Positions 1 to 8,270 of a stretch of DNA of 12,637 bases are shown one piece after another; the first letter of the stretch is position 1, and each line of letters starts with the position of its first letter. The notes under the pieces are model-generated. The model had not been told where the DNA came from and did not search any database. It saw only the letters and a program-made list of their open reading frames with translations. The position numbers were made by a program, and so were the translations under genes. The DNA lies in contig JAHZDG010000027.1 in the NCBI GenBank assembly GCA_019422485.1, forward strand, positions 16,894-29,530, written 5' to 3'. The DNA comes from Alistipes sp. GTDB lineage: Bacteria > Bacteroidota > Bacteroidia > Bacteroidales > Rikenellaceae.

Positions 1-922
1 GTGAGGCTATTTCCGGCCATGCTGATTGATGTGTATGCAGGAAATCGGTTAATTGCCCTTTTTTCTTTTGAACGTTATTTCTGGTAAGGTGTAAATTGAA
101 CACGATTAGATAGATGATTCCCAGAAACCAGACAAATATGCGTAAGGATGCACGGTTTTTGGGACGATTCCATACAGATGCGTAGACAACCTGCCGTTCT
201 GTTTGGGATTGACTGTTCATCTTTATGGTGTTGAGAGTTGTGATATCTCCCAGATACATTTTATATCCTAAGACCGTGGTGTCCAGAAGAGGCGTATAAA
301 GTTTCAAACCATTGACCGGTAAAGTGTCCATAAAATGATACGCATTGTTTTGGTATCGATGGAATCTGATTTCGAAGTCATCCCAAGGGATTCCGTTCGG
401 GTCGAAAAGATAGTCTATGGGTTGATATATGACCACCGTATCCTGACTTTTAATAGGGGATCCTACATATTTGTGGCTACAAAGGAAATCGAACATTTCT
501 TTTAAGGTCTCCCATTGTGCGGTGTCTTGTAGGGAGTCTATGGGGTTGAGTCTACACATGATGGGCCATTCCAACTGGGCCATAGCGTTCTGGTATTCCA
601 GTTGACGTTCGAAGGTGAGGCTGTCGATATATAATTGCTGCGGATGTGACTCGATATTCGATAAGATCAGCTCTTTGTCTGGATTCACATCTAACTGATG
701 CAATATCGGAGTGATATCTGCATCGTTTTTGTATATGGCGATCGGAACCTGTAAGTTGGGAATATATAAATCCTCCGCAGAATGATTGATGATTTCTATT
801 TTTACATAGTGCTGAAACGCCAGCGTTGTGTCAAAGAGAGAGAGATTGGCCGTAACGGGGCTTTCAGGTTGTAGACAGCCTGAAATGAAGAGAAGACAAC
901 CTAAATAGAACATAGTTTTCAT
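1..922 (-). CDS. Partial lipoprotein with a C-terminal membrane segment, unknown function (3' end beyond the window)
   Basis: An open frame runs from an ATG at 922 off the left edge without a stop, giving at least 307 residues. The N-terminus MKTMFYLGCLLFISGC is a lipoprotein signal peptide with the lipidated Cys at about residue 16. The next ~240 residues look periplasmic and globular, are rich in Tyr, Asp and Pro, and contain Cys at about 123 and 148. A strongly hydrophobic stretch (FVWFLGIIYLIVFNL, about 263-277) is followed by a basic RNNVQKKK, as expected for a transmembrane helix whose tail lies in the cytoplasm. The protein would then be anchored at both ends, or else the N-terminus is an uncleaved signal. 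A second ATG at 913 is a possible alternative start. I do not recognise the family. The coding call is safe because a 307-codon frame without a stop coincides with a good signal peptide; the function is unknown. Confidence 0.8.
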   Translation of the reverse strand, partial: MKTMFYLGCLLFISGCLQPESPVTANLSLFDTTLAFQHYVKIEIINHSAEDLYIPNLQVPIAIYKNDADITPILHQLDVNPDKELILSNIESHPQQLYIDSLTFERQLEYQNAMAQLEWPIMCRLNPIDSLQDTAQWETLKEMFDFLCSHKYVGSPIKSQDTVVIYQPIDYLFDPNGIPWDDFEIRFHRYQNNAYHFMDTLPVNGLKLYTPLLDTTVLGYKMYLGDITTLNTIKMNSQSQTERQVVYASVWNRPKNRASLRIFVWFLGIIYLIVFNLHLTRNNVQKKKGQLTDFLHTHQSAWPEIAS

Positions 923-1175
923 AGGGCAAATCTGTTTGTATAGAGGAATATATCATCTTCAGGGGTAATGACTTGAGGATTTCTTGAGAGAAGAAACGGT
1001 GTGTCGTTTGGATTGTGTAATCAATGTAGTGATTTTAGCGGTTTTCCAATAAGCCGGTAAGAGGGGAAACAATATGAAACCGGTATATTGTATTGTCTAT
1101 TTGGGTTGATAATCTCTGTGAGATTTTATCCTTCAGTGTCATCTCCCGGTTTGTTGCGGGGTATGCGATGTTCTG
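923..1175. other. Intergenic region, no gene seen
   Basis: These 253 bp separate two minus-strand genes. I find no convincing reading frame. There is a perfect 6-bp inverted repeat with a 3-base loop at 1111-1125 (AATCTC-TGT-GAGATT), about 50 bp past the stop of the upstream gene. It has no T-run on the minus strand, so I do not call it a terminator. No clear TANNTTTG promoter element precedes the ATG at 922. Confidence 0.5.
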
Positions 1176-1829
1176 TCATTTCAAGGATGGTATCAATCCT
1201 TTAAAAAGGGTCATGGTTTCTTCTTTTGTTCGGTTCAGATATGCTTGAGGCGTGTAAAAGCGATCAAAGGTCAAATCGTATACGAGTAAGCTGTGATCTG
1301 GTAAAATAAGCCATATATCCTCTCGGTATCGAATGTTGAAAATCGATATTGGATTTAATTTCCGGATCGTTATGGCGGCTTGCTCATACTCAGTCATGAA
1401 TTTTGTGTGAGCCAGGCTGTCTCCGAAAATGCCAGGATGGCAATAAATTCCTATATCTGACAGACCTCCAGCATATTGGTTGTTGTTAAATAAAAAATAA
1501 TTAGAACAGTAGTTACAAGGTTTCAGACTCCATAGAAGATCTTGTACACGGGTTAAATCCTGGTTGCGATATTTGCGCTTAATCTCAAAAGTCGGGATGC
1601 ACATGATTTCCAGAGAGTCTAAAATGGCGCGGCTATAGGTCGTCTCGTAATGGAAGAACCCTTCCCACATACGGATAATCTCTTCCCGTTGCTTGTCAAT
1701 GTAGTAAGTTTTCTGGTCTCGTAATTTTTCTAAACAAGGCGGAAGAATGAAATGGTTTTGAGCCATCACCGAGAAAGGAAACCATAACATGATGGTACAT
1801 CCTATTATTTGTATCAGGTTGCGTTTCAT
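1176..1829 (-). CDS. Secreted protein of unknown function, 217 aa
   Basis: The chosen start is the ATG at 1829, which begins MKRNLIQIIGCTIMLWFPFSVMAQN. This is a classical type I signal peptide with a positive N-terminus, a hydrophobic core and an A-Q-N cleavage region. An in-frame ATG 24 bases upstream (1853) would add eight polar residues ahead of the signal and is less likely. The mature part of ~193 residues has no further membrane helix. It contains four Cys in the motif ...CNYC... and nearby (PCNYCSNY about mid-protein, plus IMC before it and GIYC after it), which could form disulfides in the periplasm. The C-terminal third is rich in Ile, Tyr and Arg. I do not recognise the family. It stands alone between 253 bp of spacer downstream and the efflux-operon terminator upstream, so it probably has its own promoter. 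It may be periplasmic or released. Confidence 0.75.
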   Translation of the reverse strand: MKRNLIQIIGCTIMLWFPFSVMAQNHFILPPCLEKLRDQKTYYIDKQREEIIRMWEGFFHYETTYSRAILDSLEIMCIPTFEIKRKYRNQDLTRVQDLLWSLKPCNYCSNYFLFNNNQYAGGLSDIGIYCHPGIFGDSLAHTKFMTEYEQAAITIRKLNPISIFNIRYREDIWLILPDHSLLVYDLTFDRFYTPQAYLNRTKEETMTLFKGLIPSLK

Positions 1830-1993
1830 ACTCAAGTTTGAATGGGGGTACAAGTATTCTCTGTTGTTAAGTTGGGTGTCTTAGGAATGGAAGACTCTTT
1901 TCGAGGATATTTTAACGAAGAGTGGTGAATAAATGTCGTTCCCAATCTCGGATGTTATAAAGATAGCTAATTTTTAGTATGATTGACAGATAT

Positions 1994-2027
1994 AAAAAAC
2001 GGAAAACACTTTTGTTTTCCGTTTTTT
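1994..2027. terminator. Strong Rho-independent terminator, bidirectional, closing the efflux/two-component unit
   Basis: This is a perfect 15-bp stem. AAAAAACGGAAAACA (1994-2008) pairs with its exact complement at 2013-2027 around a four-base loop. The arms begin with six A and end with six T, so the structure gives a T-tract on either strand. It lies about 90 bp past the stop of the LytTR regulator gene, and transcription arriving from that operon would end here. No gene converges from the other side, so its use on the plus strand is not implied. Confidence 0.85.
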
Positions 2028-2116
2028 ATTAAAAGTCGAGAGATGGGTGTAGTGTCTTTGGTTCAAACTGTGTTGTATTCGGTTGCGAATGTCGTGAGTG
2101 TTTGGAGAAGAGATGT

Positions 2117-2887
2117 TTAATAATTTAGCCAGGCTTTGAAAAGCGGAACTCGTTCTTCGCTGACGGTGATTTTTTCTTTGTGGGGAGGGTGTACGGTGAC
2201 GGAAATTTTCCCGTTGAAGTAGGGCTCAAGGCGGTCGATCGCTTTGACCGAAAGCAGTATTTGTCGGTTGGCCCGGAAAAAACGGTCGGGGTCCAGTTGC
2301 TCTTCGAGGCGACTTAAAGGCAGATCGACGATGTGATTACGTCCTGTAAAGGTAACCGCTGTTGTAATCTTGTTTTCCGAATAGAAGTAGGCGATTTCGT
2401 CGACCGGCAACGTAAGAAAACGATCGGGTCCGGCAATCAGAAAACGGGTTCGATACAATTTTTTGCGCTGTTGCAAAGTATCGAGCAGCGTTTCCAGATA
2501 GTCGTCGGACGGGAAAGCGCGTTCACGGAGTTTTTCATAGCGGGCGATGGCTTCGGCTAAACGCTCTTCGTTGACAGGTTTGAGAATGTAATCGATGCTG
2601 TTGACGCTAAAGGCTCTGACAGCGTATTCGTCGTAGGCTGTGGTGAAGATGACCGATGAGGTGGGACGGGCCTGTGAAAGTAGTTCAAACGAAGATCCGT
2701 CAGCCAGCTGAATGTCCAGGAATAACAGGTCGGGATGACGGTTTGTAGCGAACCACTGTACGGTCTCTTCGATATTTCCGGGAAGCATTTCGATTCTCCA
2801 TGAGGGGCGCAGACGAGCAATGAGTGTCCGGAGTAACCGGGCGGCGGGGATTTCGTCTTCGACGATAGCGACGCAGATGTTATTCAT
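2117..2887 (-). CDS. LytTR-family response regulator (receiver plus LytTR DNA-binding domain)
   Basis: This 256-residue protein has the LytR/AlgR architecture. An N-terminal receiver domain covers about residues 1-120, with the acidic pair E10-D11, the phospho-acceptor D58 in LFLDIQL, the switch Thr in FTTAYDEYAV (82-83) and the conserved Lys103 in YILKP. A linker precedes a LytTR domain at about 145-250, which contains the family-typical RTRFLI, FRANRQILLS and FNGKISV segments. LytTR proteins bind short direct repeats, usually as dimers. The first eight bases overlap the end of the kinase gene, which indicates translational coupling and a cognate pair. The gene is last in the efflux cluster and is followed by a strong terminator. 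It probably controls the pump operon itself; that is inferred from position only. Confidence 0.93.
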   Translation of the reverse strand: MNNICVAIVEDEIPAARLLRTLIARLRPSWRIEMLPGNIEETVQWFATNRHPDLLFLDIQLADGSSFELLSQARPTSSVIFTTAYDEYAVRAFSVNSIDYILKPVNEERLAEAIARYEKLRERAFPSDDYLETLLDTLQQRKKLYRTRFLIAGPDRFLTLPVDEIAYFYSENKITTAVTFTGRNHIVDLPLSRLEEQLDPDRFFRANRQILLSVKAIDRLEPYFNGKISVTVHPPHKEKITVSEERVPLFKAWLNY

Positions 2888-3914
2888 GACGCAAAGGAAT
2901 TTTTACAGTAAAACGATCTCCGGTACTGAGGACCTCGATTTCTCGTCCCTGCATGATACGGCAACGATTGGCCAGGTTTTTCAATCCGATGCCTTCGGAT
3001 TTGGCTCCGCGTTTGGGGCGTATGGGGTTCGATACCATAAGCCATCCGTCAGAGGCTGAGATTTCTATGTTCAACGGGTGTAATTCCGTAATAGCGTTGT
3101 GTTTGATGACATTTTCGATGAGCAGTTGCAGGGTGAGCGGGGGCAGACTGCATTCATGCATATCGTCGGGGATCTTGGTCTCGCAACTGAGACAGTCACC
3201 CAGGCGAACGCGGTGGAGGTAGAGATAAGCCTCGGCAAAACGCAGTTCTTCGTCGATGGTTACCAGCGGACGATTTTGTACCTGCAATACATAGCGGTAA
3301 ACCTCAGAGAGGTGTTGGGTGAACAGAACGGCTCGGGCGGGATCGTATTCGATTTCGGCAATGAGCGTATTGAGGCTGTTGAATAAAAAATGGGGGTTAA
3401 GTTGCTGTTGTAAAGCTCGGTAACGAGCTGTGTTATCTTCTTTCTGTAACTCGGCGGCGCGTTGTCGGAAGCGGAGGGTTTGAGCCATGGCCCGGTTGGT
3501 GAGCAGCAGTCCCAGGATGGTCAGTTCAACCAGCCAGACGATGATCAGCATTTTGAGTCCTCCGTTGGGAAACGAGAAGGGGTGTTGTGCCCCGGCCAAT
3601 AATTTGCCGGTGACCAAAAAGCCGTAATTGACAGCAAAAAACAGCCCCATGACGACCAGATATGCCGCTACGACTTTCCCTTTGTGGCGGGCGTGGAGCA
3701 GATATTGGGTGTTGAGCCACGCGGAGATATGCAGGGTGAAGAAACCCAGCGCATTGAAGAGTACGATCAGAAAGACGGCACTCCATGCGGTACCTAGGAT
3801 GACTTTGGCTCCTGGCGACGGGTTGGTATAGCTGGCCAGCAGCCACCACACGAAAAGTCCCAGCCCAGTGAAGAGCAGTCCCGACAGCCAGTAGTTTTTG
3901 CGTTCACTTCCCAT
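2880..3914 (-). CDS. LytS-type sensor histidine kinase with four N-terminal membrane helices
   Basis: This 344-residue protein starts at the ATG at 3914. Four hydrophobic helices lie in the first ~140 residues (YWLSGLLF..., VILGTAWS..., VVAAYLVV..., LKMLIIVW...), with no sizeable extracellular domain, so the signal is probably sensed in or near the membrane. A coiled linker leads to the His_kinase (PF06580-type) box QQLNPHFLFNSLNTL with phospho-His at about 175. A HATPase domain follows, with N-box IENVIKHN (about 266-273) and G-box EGIGLKNL (about 307-314). An upstream in-frame ATG at 3959 would overlap the end of the channel gene by 20 bp and add 15 residues; I prefer 3914 because it lies just before the first helix. 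The gene overlaps the response-regulator gene by 8 bp, and the two surely work as a pair. Confidence 0.9.
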   Translation of the reverse strand: MGSERKNYWLSGLLFTGLGLFVWWLLASYTNPSPGAKVILGTAWSAVFLIVLFNALGFFTLHISAWLNTQYLLHARHKGKVVAAYLVVMGLFFAVNYGFLVTGKLLAGAQHPFSFPNGGLKMLIIVWLVELTILGLLLTNRAMAQTLRFRQRAAELQKEDNTARYRALQQQLNPHFLFNSLNTLIAEIEYDPARAVLFTQHLSEVYRYVLQVQNRPLVTIDEELRFAEAYLYLHRVRLGDCLSCETKIPDDMHECSLPPLTLQLLIENVIKHNAITELHPLNIEISASDGWLMVSNPIRPKRGAKSEGIGLKNLANRCRIMQGREIEVLSTGDRFTVKIPLRHE

Positions 3915-3925
3915 GCAATTTTTCT

Positions 3926-3933
3926 CAAAAATA
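3926..3933 (-). promoter_or_regulatory. Possible -7 promoter element ahead of the kinase gene
   Basis: On the minus strand this reads TATTTTTG, an exact match to the TANNTTTG -7 element of Bacteroidota housekeeping promoters. It lies 11 bases before the kinase ATG at 3914, so a transcript starting about 7 bases further on would be almost leaderless. I do not see a TTTG -33 element at 19-21 bases upstream. It might be an internal promoter that uncouples the kinase and regulator from the pump genes, or a chance match in AT-rich spacer. Confidence 0.25.
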
Positions 3934-3939
3934 GTAAAC

Positions 3940-5241
3940 TTATCGGGAATGATAAGCATCTGAGGCCTTCATTAATTCGGCATAATGTATTTGGACGGCA
4001 GCTTTGGCGGCTACGAGGTTTTCCTGTGCTGTTTGGCGGTAGAACTGTGCGTCGATTACTTCGGAGATGGAGATGGCTCCTTCGGTATATTTTTCGGTGG
4101 CACGACGTTCATTTTCCCGGGCTTTTTCGAGCGAGGAGTCAGCTAAGGTGACCCGGTCTTCAGCTTCTTGGAGGGCGGTACGGGCCGTACGGGTTTCCAG
4201 TTCGAGTTCAGTTTCGGTGTTGTGCAGGGCGTCGACTGCCATGCCGATGCGGTATTCTGCGGCGCGACGTTCGCGGTGACGTTTGCCGCCGTGAAAAATC
4301 GGGACGGAGAGCTGGGCGTACAGGGTCCAGTTGGGAGAGAGGTCCGGGCGGAAATCGTATCCGGGTGCGAAATATCCGACATTGGCGCCCAAATGTAGTT
4401 GTGGTTTGTATTGGGCGTCGTTGAATTTCAGTCTGTTCTGTTCCCAATCGATCCGTTCTCGGGCCAATTGAATCCCGGGATGCAGTTCGGTGTTTGAAAC
4501 ACCGGCCGCAGAAGGTCGAGCTTCGGGCAGGCGAACACTGACGGGTGTTTCCGCATCCAGAGGAGCTCCGATTAAGGCATTGAGAGCCATACGGCCGGTT
4601 TCGAAGTCGCTCTGCACTTGTAATAGTCGGTAGCGGGCTTCGTTGTGTTTGACTTCGACGGTCAGCAGCTCTTGACGGTCGCACAGCCCGGCTTCAACCC
4701 GGTCACGGACAATTTGCTCCAGATCGGCTACGGCCTGCAGGTATTCTTCGACTACGTTCATCCGTTCGCGTTGGGCGACCGTTGCCCAATACTGTACGTC
4801 GACCCGGTAGCAAAGTTCCGTGTGTAACAGTTTGCGTTGGGCTTCGTTCATACGGGTTTCAGATTCGGACATGCGGATTGCTCCGGAGATTCGACCTCCC
4901 GTATAGAGCGGTTGAGACAGGGTGGCAGAGGCGCCGTATTTGTTGTTTTGTCCCTGAAAGCTCAGCGGACCGACATTGGGCAGGTAGGTCGAGTATTCCA
5001 ACGGGTGTCCCGTGTAGCGAAAGTCACCTCCGGCAGAGAGGGTGGGGATGCGTTCGGCTTGTGCGGCACGTGTCAGTTCCAGACTGGCCTCGATGCGTTT
5101 GGTGGCGGCTTTGAGGTCGTCATCGTACTCCAGTGCCATCTGACGGTAACGCGTGAGCAGCGAATCTTCGATCGGTTGAGCGTTGAGCGGTCCGACGGTA
5201 ACGAGCAGCAAAAGGCCCGAAAAAGCAGAGAAGAGTTTCAT
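3940..5241 (-). CDS. TolC-type outer-membrane efflux channel (OMF)
   Basis: This is a 433-residue TolC-family protein, the outer-membrane exit duct of a tripartite pump. The start is the ATG at 5241. MKLFSAFSGLLLLVTVGPLNAQ is a clear type I signal peptide, and the frame upstream of it only shadows the pump gene. The mature protein shows the duplicated OEP layout. The first repeat carries LSQPLYTGGRI and the second LSVPIFHGGKRHR, each a beta-strand to helix transition, followed by long Ala/Glu/Arg-rich helices (for example the EKYTEGAISISEVIDAQ signature near the C-terminus). No lipobox Cys follows the signal, so unlike many OprM-type channels it is probably not acylated. Only two bases separate its ATG from the pump stop codon, and the kinase gene follows 25 bp later. 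The pump, channel and kinase genes are therefore very likely co-transcribed. Confidence 0.93.
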   Translation of the reverse strand: MKLFSAFSGLLLLVTVGPLNAQPIEDSLLTRYRQMALEYDDDLKAATKRIEASLELTRAAQAERIPTLSAGGDFRYTGHPLEYSTYLPNVGPLSFQGQNNKYGASATLSQPLYTGGRISGAIRMSESETRMNEAQRKLLHTELCYRVDVQYWATVAQRERMNVVEEYLQAVADLEQIVRDRVEAGLCDRQELLTVEVKHNEARYRLLQVQSDFETGRMALNALIGAPLDAETPVSVRLPEARPSAAGVSNTELHPGIQLARERIDWEQNRLKFNDAQYKPQLHLGANVGYFAPGYDFRPDLSPNWTLYAQLSVPIFHGGKRHRERRAAEYRIGMAVDALHNTETELELETRTARTALQEAEDRVTLADSSLEKARENERRATEKYTEGAISISEVIDAQFYRQTAQENLVAAKAAVQIHYAELMKASDAYHSR

Positions 5242-5243
5242 CG

Positions 5244-8200
5244 TCAACGGATTTTTACGTGATAAAAGAGGGCGTAGAGTGCCGGGGTTACGAAGAGAGT
5301 GAGTCCTGTGGCGAAGGTGAGCCCGAAGATGATGGTGGCGGCCATTCCCCCGAAAGCGATGTCGAAGAGCAGCGGGATCATACCGGCGATGGTGGTAATG
5401 GCTGCCATCAGGACGGGGCGTGTACGGGCGACCGTAGCTTCGATGATTGCATGCTGGAGCGGGGCTCCCGAGTTGTGTTGGATGTTGATTTCGTCGATCA
5501 GTACTATGACGTTTTTGATAATCATTCCCAGCAGGCCGAGCCATCCGGCGATGGGGAAGAATCCGAAATCAAAGCCGGTGATCAGCAGCCCGATGACAAC
5601 GCCGATGAGCGATAGCGGCAGGATGCAGAGAATAATGAGCGGTTGTCGGTAATTCCCGAATAGGGCGACTAGGATTACGATCAATACCAGGAAGGCCAGC
5701 GGGAAATATTTCATCAGGGCGGCCATGGCTTCACTCTGGTCCTTGAACTGGGAGTCCCAGAAAAAGGTGTAGCCTGCGGGTAGTTGGATGGCCTCTACGG
5801 CCTCGCGGATTTCTCCGTGAACTTCGGCCATGGTGGCGCCGGGTTTCACATCACACATGGCCGCCATCGAAAGCTGGCGGTTGTAGGTGCGCATTTGAGG
5901 ATATTCCCAAGAGGTCTCGATCTTACGGGTGAGTTGAGAGAGTGGCACCGAACGGACCCCGTTCCAGACAGAAAGTGATCCGAGATCGGTCGCATTTTGG
6001 GTCGGAATGCAGAGCAGTACCGGAACCCGATCCTCTTCGTCGCGATAGATCCCGATCGGGAAACCGTCACAGGAGGCTCGTACCGACTCCATCATGCGCG
6101 CCTTTGTGATGCCCATCGCTCCGGCGCGTACAGCGTCATAATCCGGTCGGATCATCATGGCCATATTACCCCATTCGTTACGAGGATCGGCGACTTTCGG
6201 ATTGCGGCGCATGATCGCAATGGCTTCCCGAACCAGAGAATCGAGTACGGTTGGGTCGGGCCCCAAGAAACGGGCTTCGATCAGAGCTTCAGGTTGGGAG
6301 TTGAGTTCGAACCGATTGACTTTGATGAGGGGTGCCGGGTATCGATGGCGGACAGAGTCCTGTAAGAAAGATTGCAATGCGCGGGCTTCGGATGACGAGT
6401 GACATTTGACCAAGAGTTGTGCATAGTTGGGTTGAGGCCCGAAAGCGGCGTTCGAGAGGTAGTAGCGAGGCGGTGTCCGTCCGATAAAGGCTGAAACGCG
6501 TTCTACTTCGTCGAAACTATGGATCCATGCGGCGATTTCAGATACTTCGGTATCGGTTTGTTCGATCCGGGTTCCTTCCGGAAGCCACATGTCGACCGTA
6601 AAATAGGGCTTGTCGAGGGAGGGTGTAAAGACTTTGGGAATGAAACGGAAACTCCAGGCTGCGGTTCCCAGAAACAGTAGCAACAGGCCAAGGATGAAGC
6701 TCTTGCGGCGGATCACTGCTCGTAGCCAAACTCGAAACAGGTCGTAGAAACGGCCGTGGTAAGGATCCGTTTGGATTTTGTCCGGTTTGGGTCTTGGTAC
6801 AAACTCCTGGATAAAGAAGGGGGTTTGAGTCAGCGCAAACACCCAGCTGAAAAGAAGTGAAACTCCGATAACCACGACCAGTGACGAGAGCAGTTCTCCA
6901 GTGATATGGGGCGAGTAGTAGATGGGAAGGAAGGTCAGAATGGCGATCAGAGTTGCGGCCAGCAGCGGGATGGCCGTTGAGGAGCAGGCCTTTAAGATGG
7001 CTAGCCGTTTGCGCATACCGCGTTGCATGTTGATCAGGGCCGAATCCGAAACCACAATCGCATTGTCTACGAGCATCCCCATGGCGATGATGATGGCGGC
7101 GAGTGACATGCGTTGAAGGGCGATACCTTCGATTTGCATGACCATCAGCGTGGCGAAGATCGAGAAGATCAATCCGCTGCCGATCAGCAAGCCGTTGCGG
7201 AGTCCGATGAAAAAGAGCAGAATGGCGACGACGGTCAGTACGGAGATGATGAGGTTCCAGACGAATCCCCGGTTGGCGACTTCGGATTCGTGTCCCTGGT
7301 CGTAGATGGAGTGTAGGCGATAGCCTTCGGGCAGGCTTTGGGCAAACGTATCGATCCGTTCGGCCACGGACTGGGCCATTTCCACAACATTACCGCTCGA
7401 AACGGTAGCCACGGCAATACCCAATGCCGGTTGACCGTCGATGCGCATGAGATTCGAGGCCGGGTGAGAGTAACTCTCTTCGACTTGTGCGATGTCTTCC
7501 AGTCGGAAATGTTCCCCGGAAGGCGAGGTGATTGTCATCTGCCGAATGTCGTCGAGAGTCCTAAATGTGCCGGTAGATTCGATCCGGAGTCGGTTGTCGG
7601 CGATTTCCAGGGCACCGGCATTGACGACCCGGTTCTGTTCGGCAAAGGCTTTGGCAATGTCGGTGGTTGTCAACCCGCTTTGAGCCAGGAGGGCAGGAGC
7701 GATGGTGATTTCGACAGTGGGTGCCTGGGTGCCCCAGATTTCAACGCGGGCAACATCCTGAACCGTCAACAGTTCGTCCTTAAGGCGTTTGGCTTCGTCT
7801 TCCAGTTCACTCCACGAATGCCCCTCTCCGGTCAGCCCGTAGAAAACTCCGAGGACATCCCCGAAATCGTCGTTGACGATAGAGGGACCGGCACCTTCGG
7901 GCAGACGGCCTTGTACATCGGCGACTTTGCGGCGCAATTTGTCCCACAACTGTTGCATCTCGTCGGCCCGTACCTCTTTTTTGACGTATACGGTGATTTT
8001 CGACATTCCGCTACGGTTCTCGCTTTTGAGGTAATAGAGCTCGTCGAGCGACTGGATCGATTCTTCCAGCAAGTCGGTCACTTCGTTGCGGACCTCTTCT
8101 GGCGAGGCTCCCGGATAGGGGGTCATGACCAGCGCTTGTTTGATGGTGAAGGGCGCGTCTTCGAGTTTTCCCATGTGGGTGTAGGAGTAGAATCCGCCAA

Positions 8201-8270
8201 AGAGGATCAAGGTCAGCAGCAACCAAGTGACGGATTTGTTTTTTAGAAAGTATTTTACGAGCGTATTCAT
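5244..8270 (-). CDS. RND-family inner-membrane efflux pump (AcrB/AcrD/AcrF family)
   Basis: This 1008-residue protein has the full RND layout. TM1 is near residues 15-31, the first periplasmic porter/docking loop covers about 32-335, TM2-6 follow (about 337-490), then TM7 (about 525-545), a second large loop (about 550-850) and TM8-12 to the C-terminus. The proton-relay Asp is in TM4 (GMLVDNAIVV, D402), and TM10 has the expected Lys (GMIIKNVIVLID, K919). The residue after D402 is Asn, whereas AcrB-type pumps have a second Asp. The FGGMAATIIFGL and VTPALYALF segments near the end are typical of the family. With the adaptor and the channel it should form a proton-driven exporter spanning the envelope. 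The substrate cannot be read from the sequence; the His/Met-rich features of metal pumps are not obvious, so a drug, bile-acid or lipid-like substrate is possible. A 309-bp gap separates it from the adaptor gene. Confidence 0.95.
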   Translation of the reverse strand: MNTLVKYFLKNKSVTWLLLTLILFGGFYSYTHMGKLEDAPFTIKQALVMTPYPGASPEEVRNEVTDLLEESIQSLDELYYLKSENRSGMSKITVYVKKEVRADEMQQLWDKLRRKVADVQGRLPEGAGPSIVNDDFGDVLGVFYGLTGEGHSWSELEDEAKRLKDELLTVQDVARVEIWGTQAPTVEITIAPALLAQSGLTTTDIAKAFAEQNRVVNAGALEIADNRLRIESTGTFRTLDDIRQMTITSPSGEHFRLEDIAQVEESYSHPASNLMRIDGQPALGIAVATVSSGNVVEMAQSVAERIDTFAQSLPEGYRLHSIYDQGHESEVANRGFVWNLIISVLTVVAILLFFIGLRNGLLIGSGLIFSIFATLMVMQIEGIALQRMSLAAIIIAMGMLVDNAIVVSDSALINMQRGMRKRLAILKACSSTAIPLLAATLIAILTFLPIYYSPHITGELLSSLVVVIGVSLLFSWVFALTQTPFFIQEFVPRPKPDKIQTDPYHGRFYDLFRVWLRAVIRRKSFILGLLLLFLGTAAWSFRFIPKVFTPSLDKPYFTVDMWLPEGTRIEQTDTEVSEIAAWIHSFDEVERVSAFIGRTPPRYYLSNAAFGPQPNYAQLLVKCHSSSEARALQSFLQDSVRHRYPAPLIKVNRFELNSQPEALIEARFLGPDPTVLDSLVREAIAIMRRNPKVADPRNEWGNMAMMIRPDYDAVRAGAMGITKARMMESVRASCDGFPIGIYRDEEDRVPVLLCIPTQNATDLGSLSVWNGVRSVPLSQLTRKIETSWEYPQMRTYNRQLSMAAMCDVKPGATMAEVHGEIREAVEAIQLPAGYTFFWDSQFKDQSEAMAALMKYFPLAFLVLIVILVALFGNYRQPLIILCILPLSLIGVVIGLLITGFDFGFFPIAGWLGLLGMIIKNVIVLIDEINIQHNSGAPLQHAIIEATVARTRPVLMAAITTIAGMIPLLFDIAFGGMAATIIFGLTFATGLTLFVTPALYALFYHVKIR

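Noticed and set aside
1111..1125. Perfect 6-bp inverted repeat as a terminator
   Set aside because: The stem is short and A+T-rich, and no T-run follows on the minus strand, where the upstream gene is transcribed.
4143..5262. Several 60-158-codon frames on both strands across the channel gene
   Set aside because: They are Arg/Ser/Pro-rich overlapping frames with no independent evidence, and the channel frame accounts for the region.
5242..5544. N-terminal extension of the TolC-type channel frame (about 101 codons)
   Set aside because: It overlaps the end of the pump gene, is Arg/His-rich, and precedes a perfect signal peptide at the ATG at 5241. It is a shadow of the pump coding sequence.
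7338..8246. Long plus-strand open frame (302 codons) opposite the pump gene
   Set aside because: It lies wholly inside the RND gene, is antisense to it, and has no domain, signal or start context of its own. Its translation is the low-complexity product expected from a G+C-rich antisense frame.
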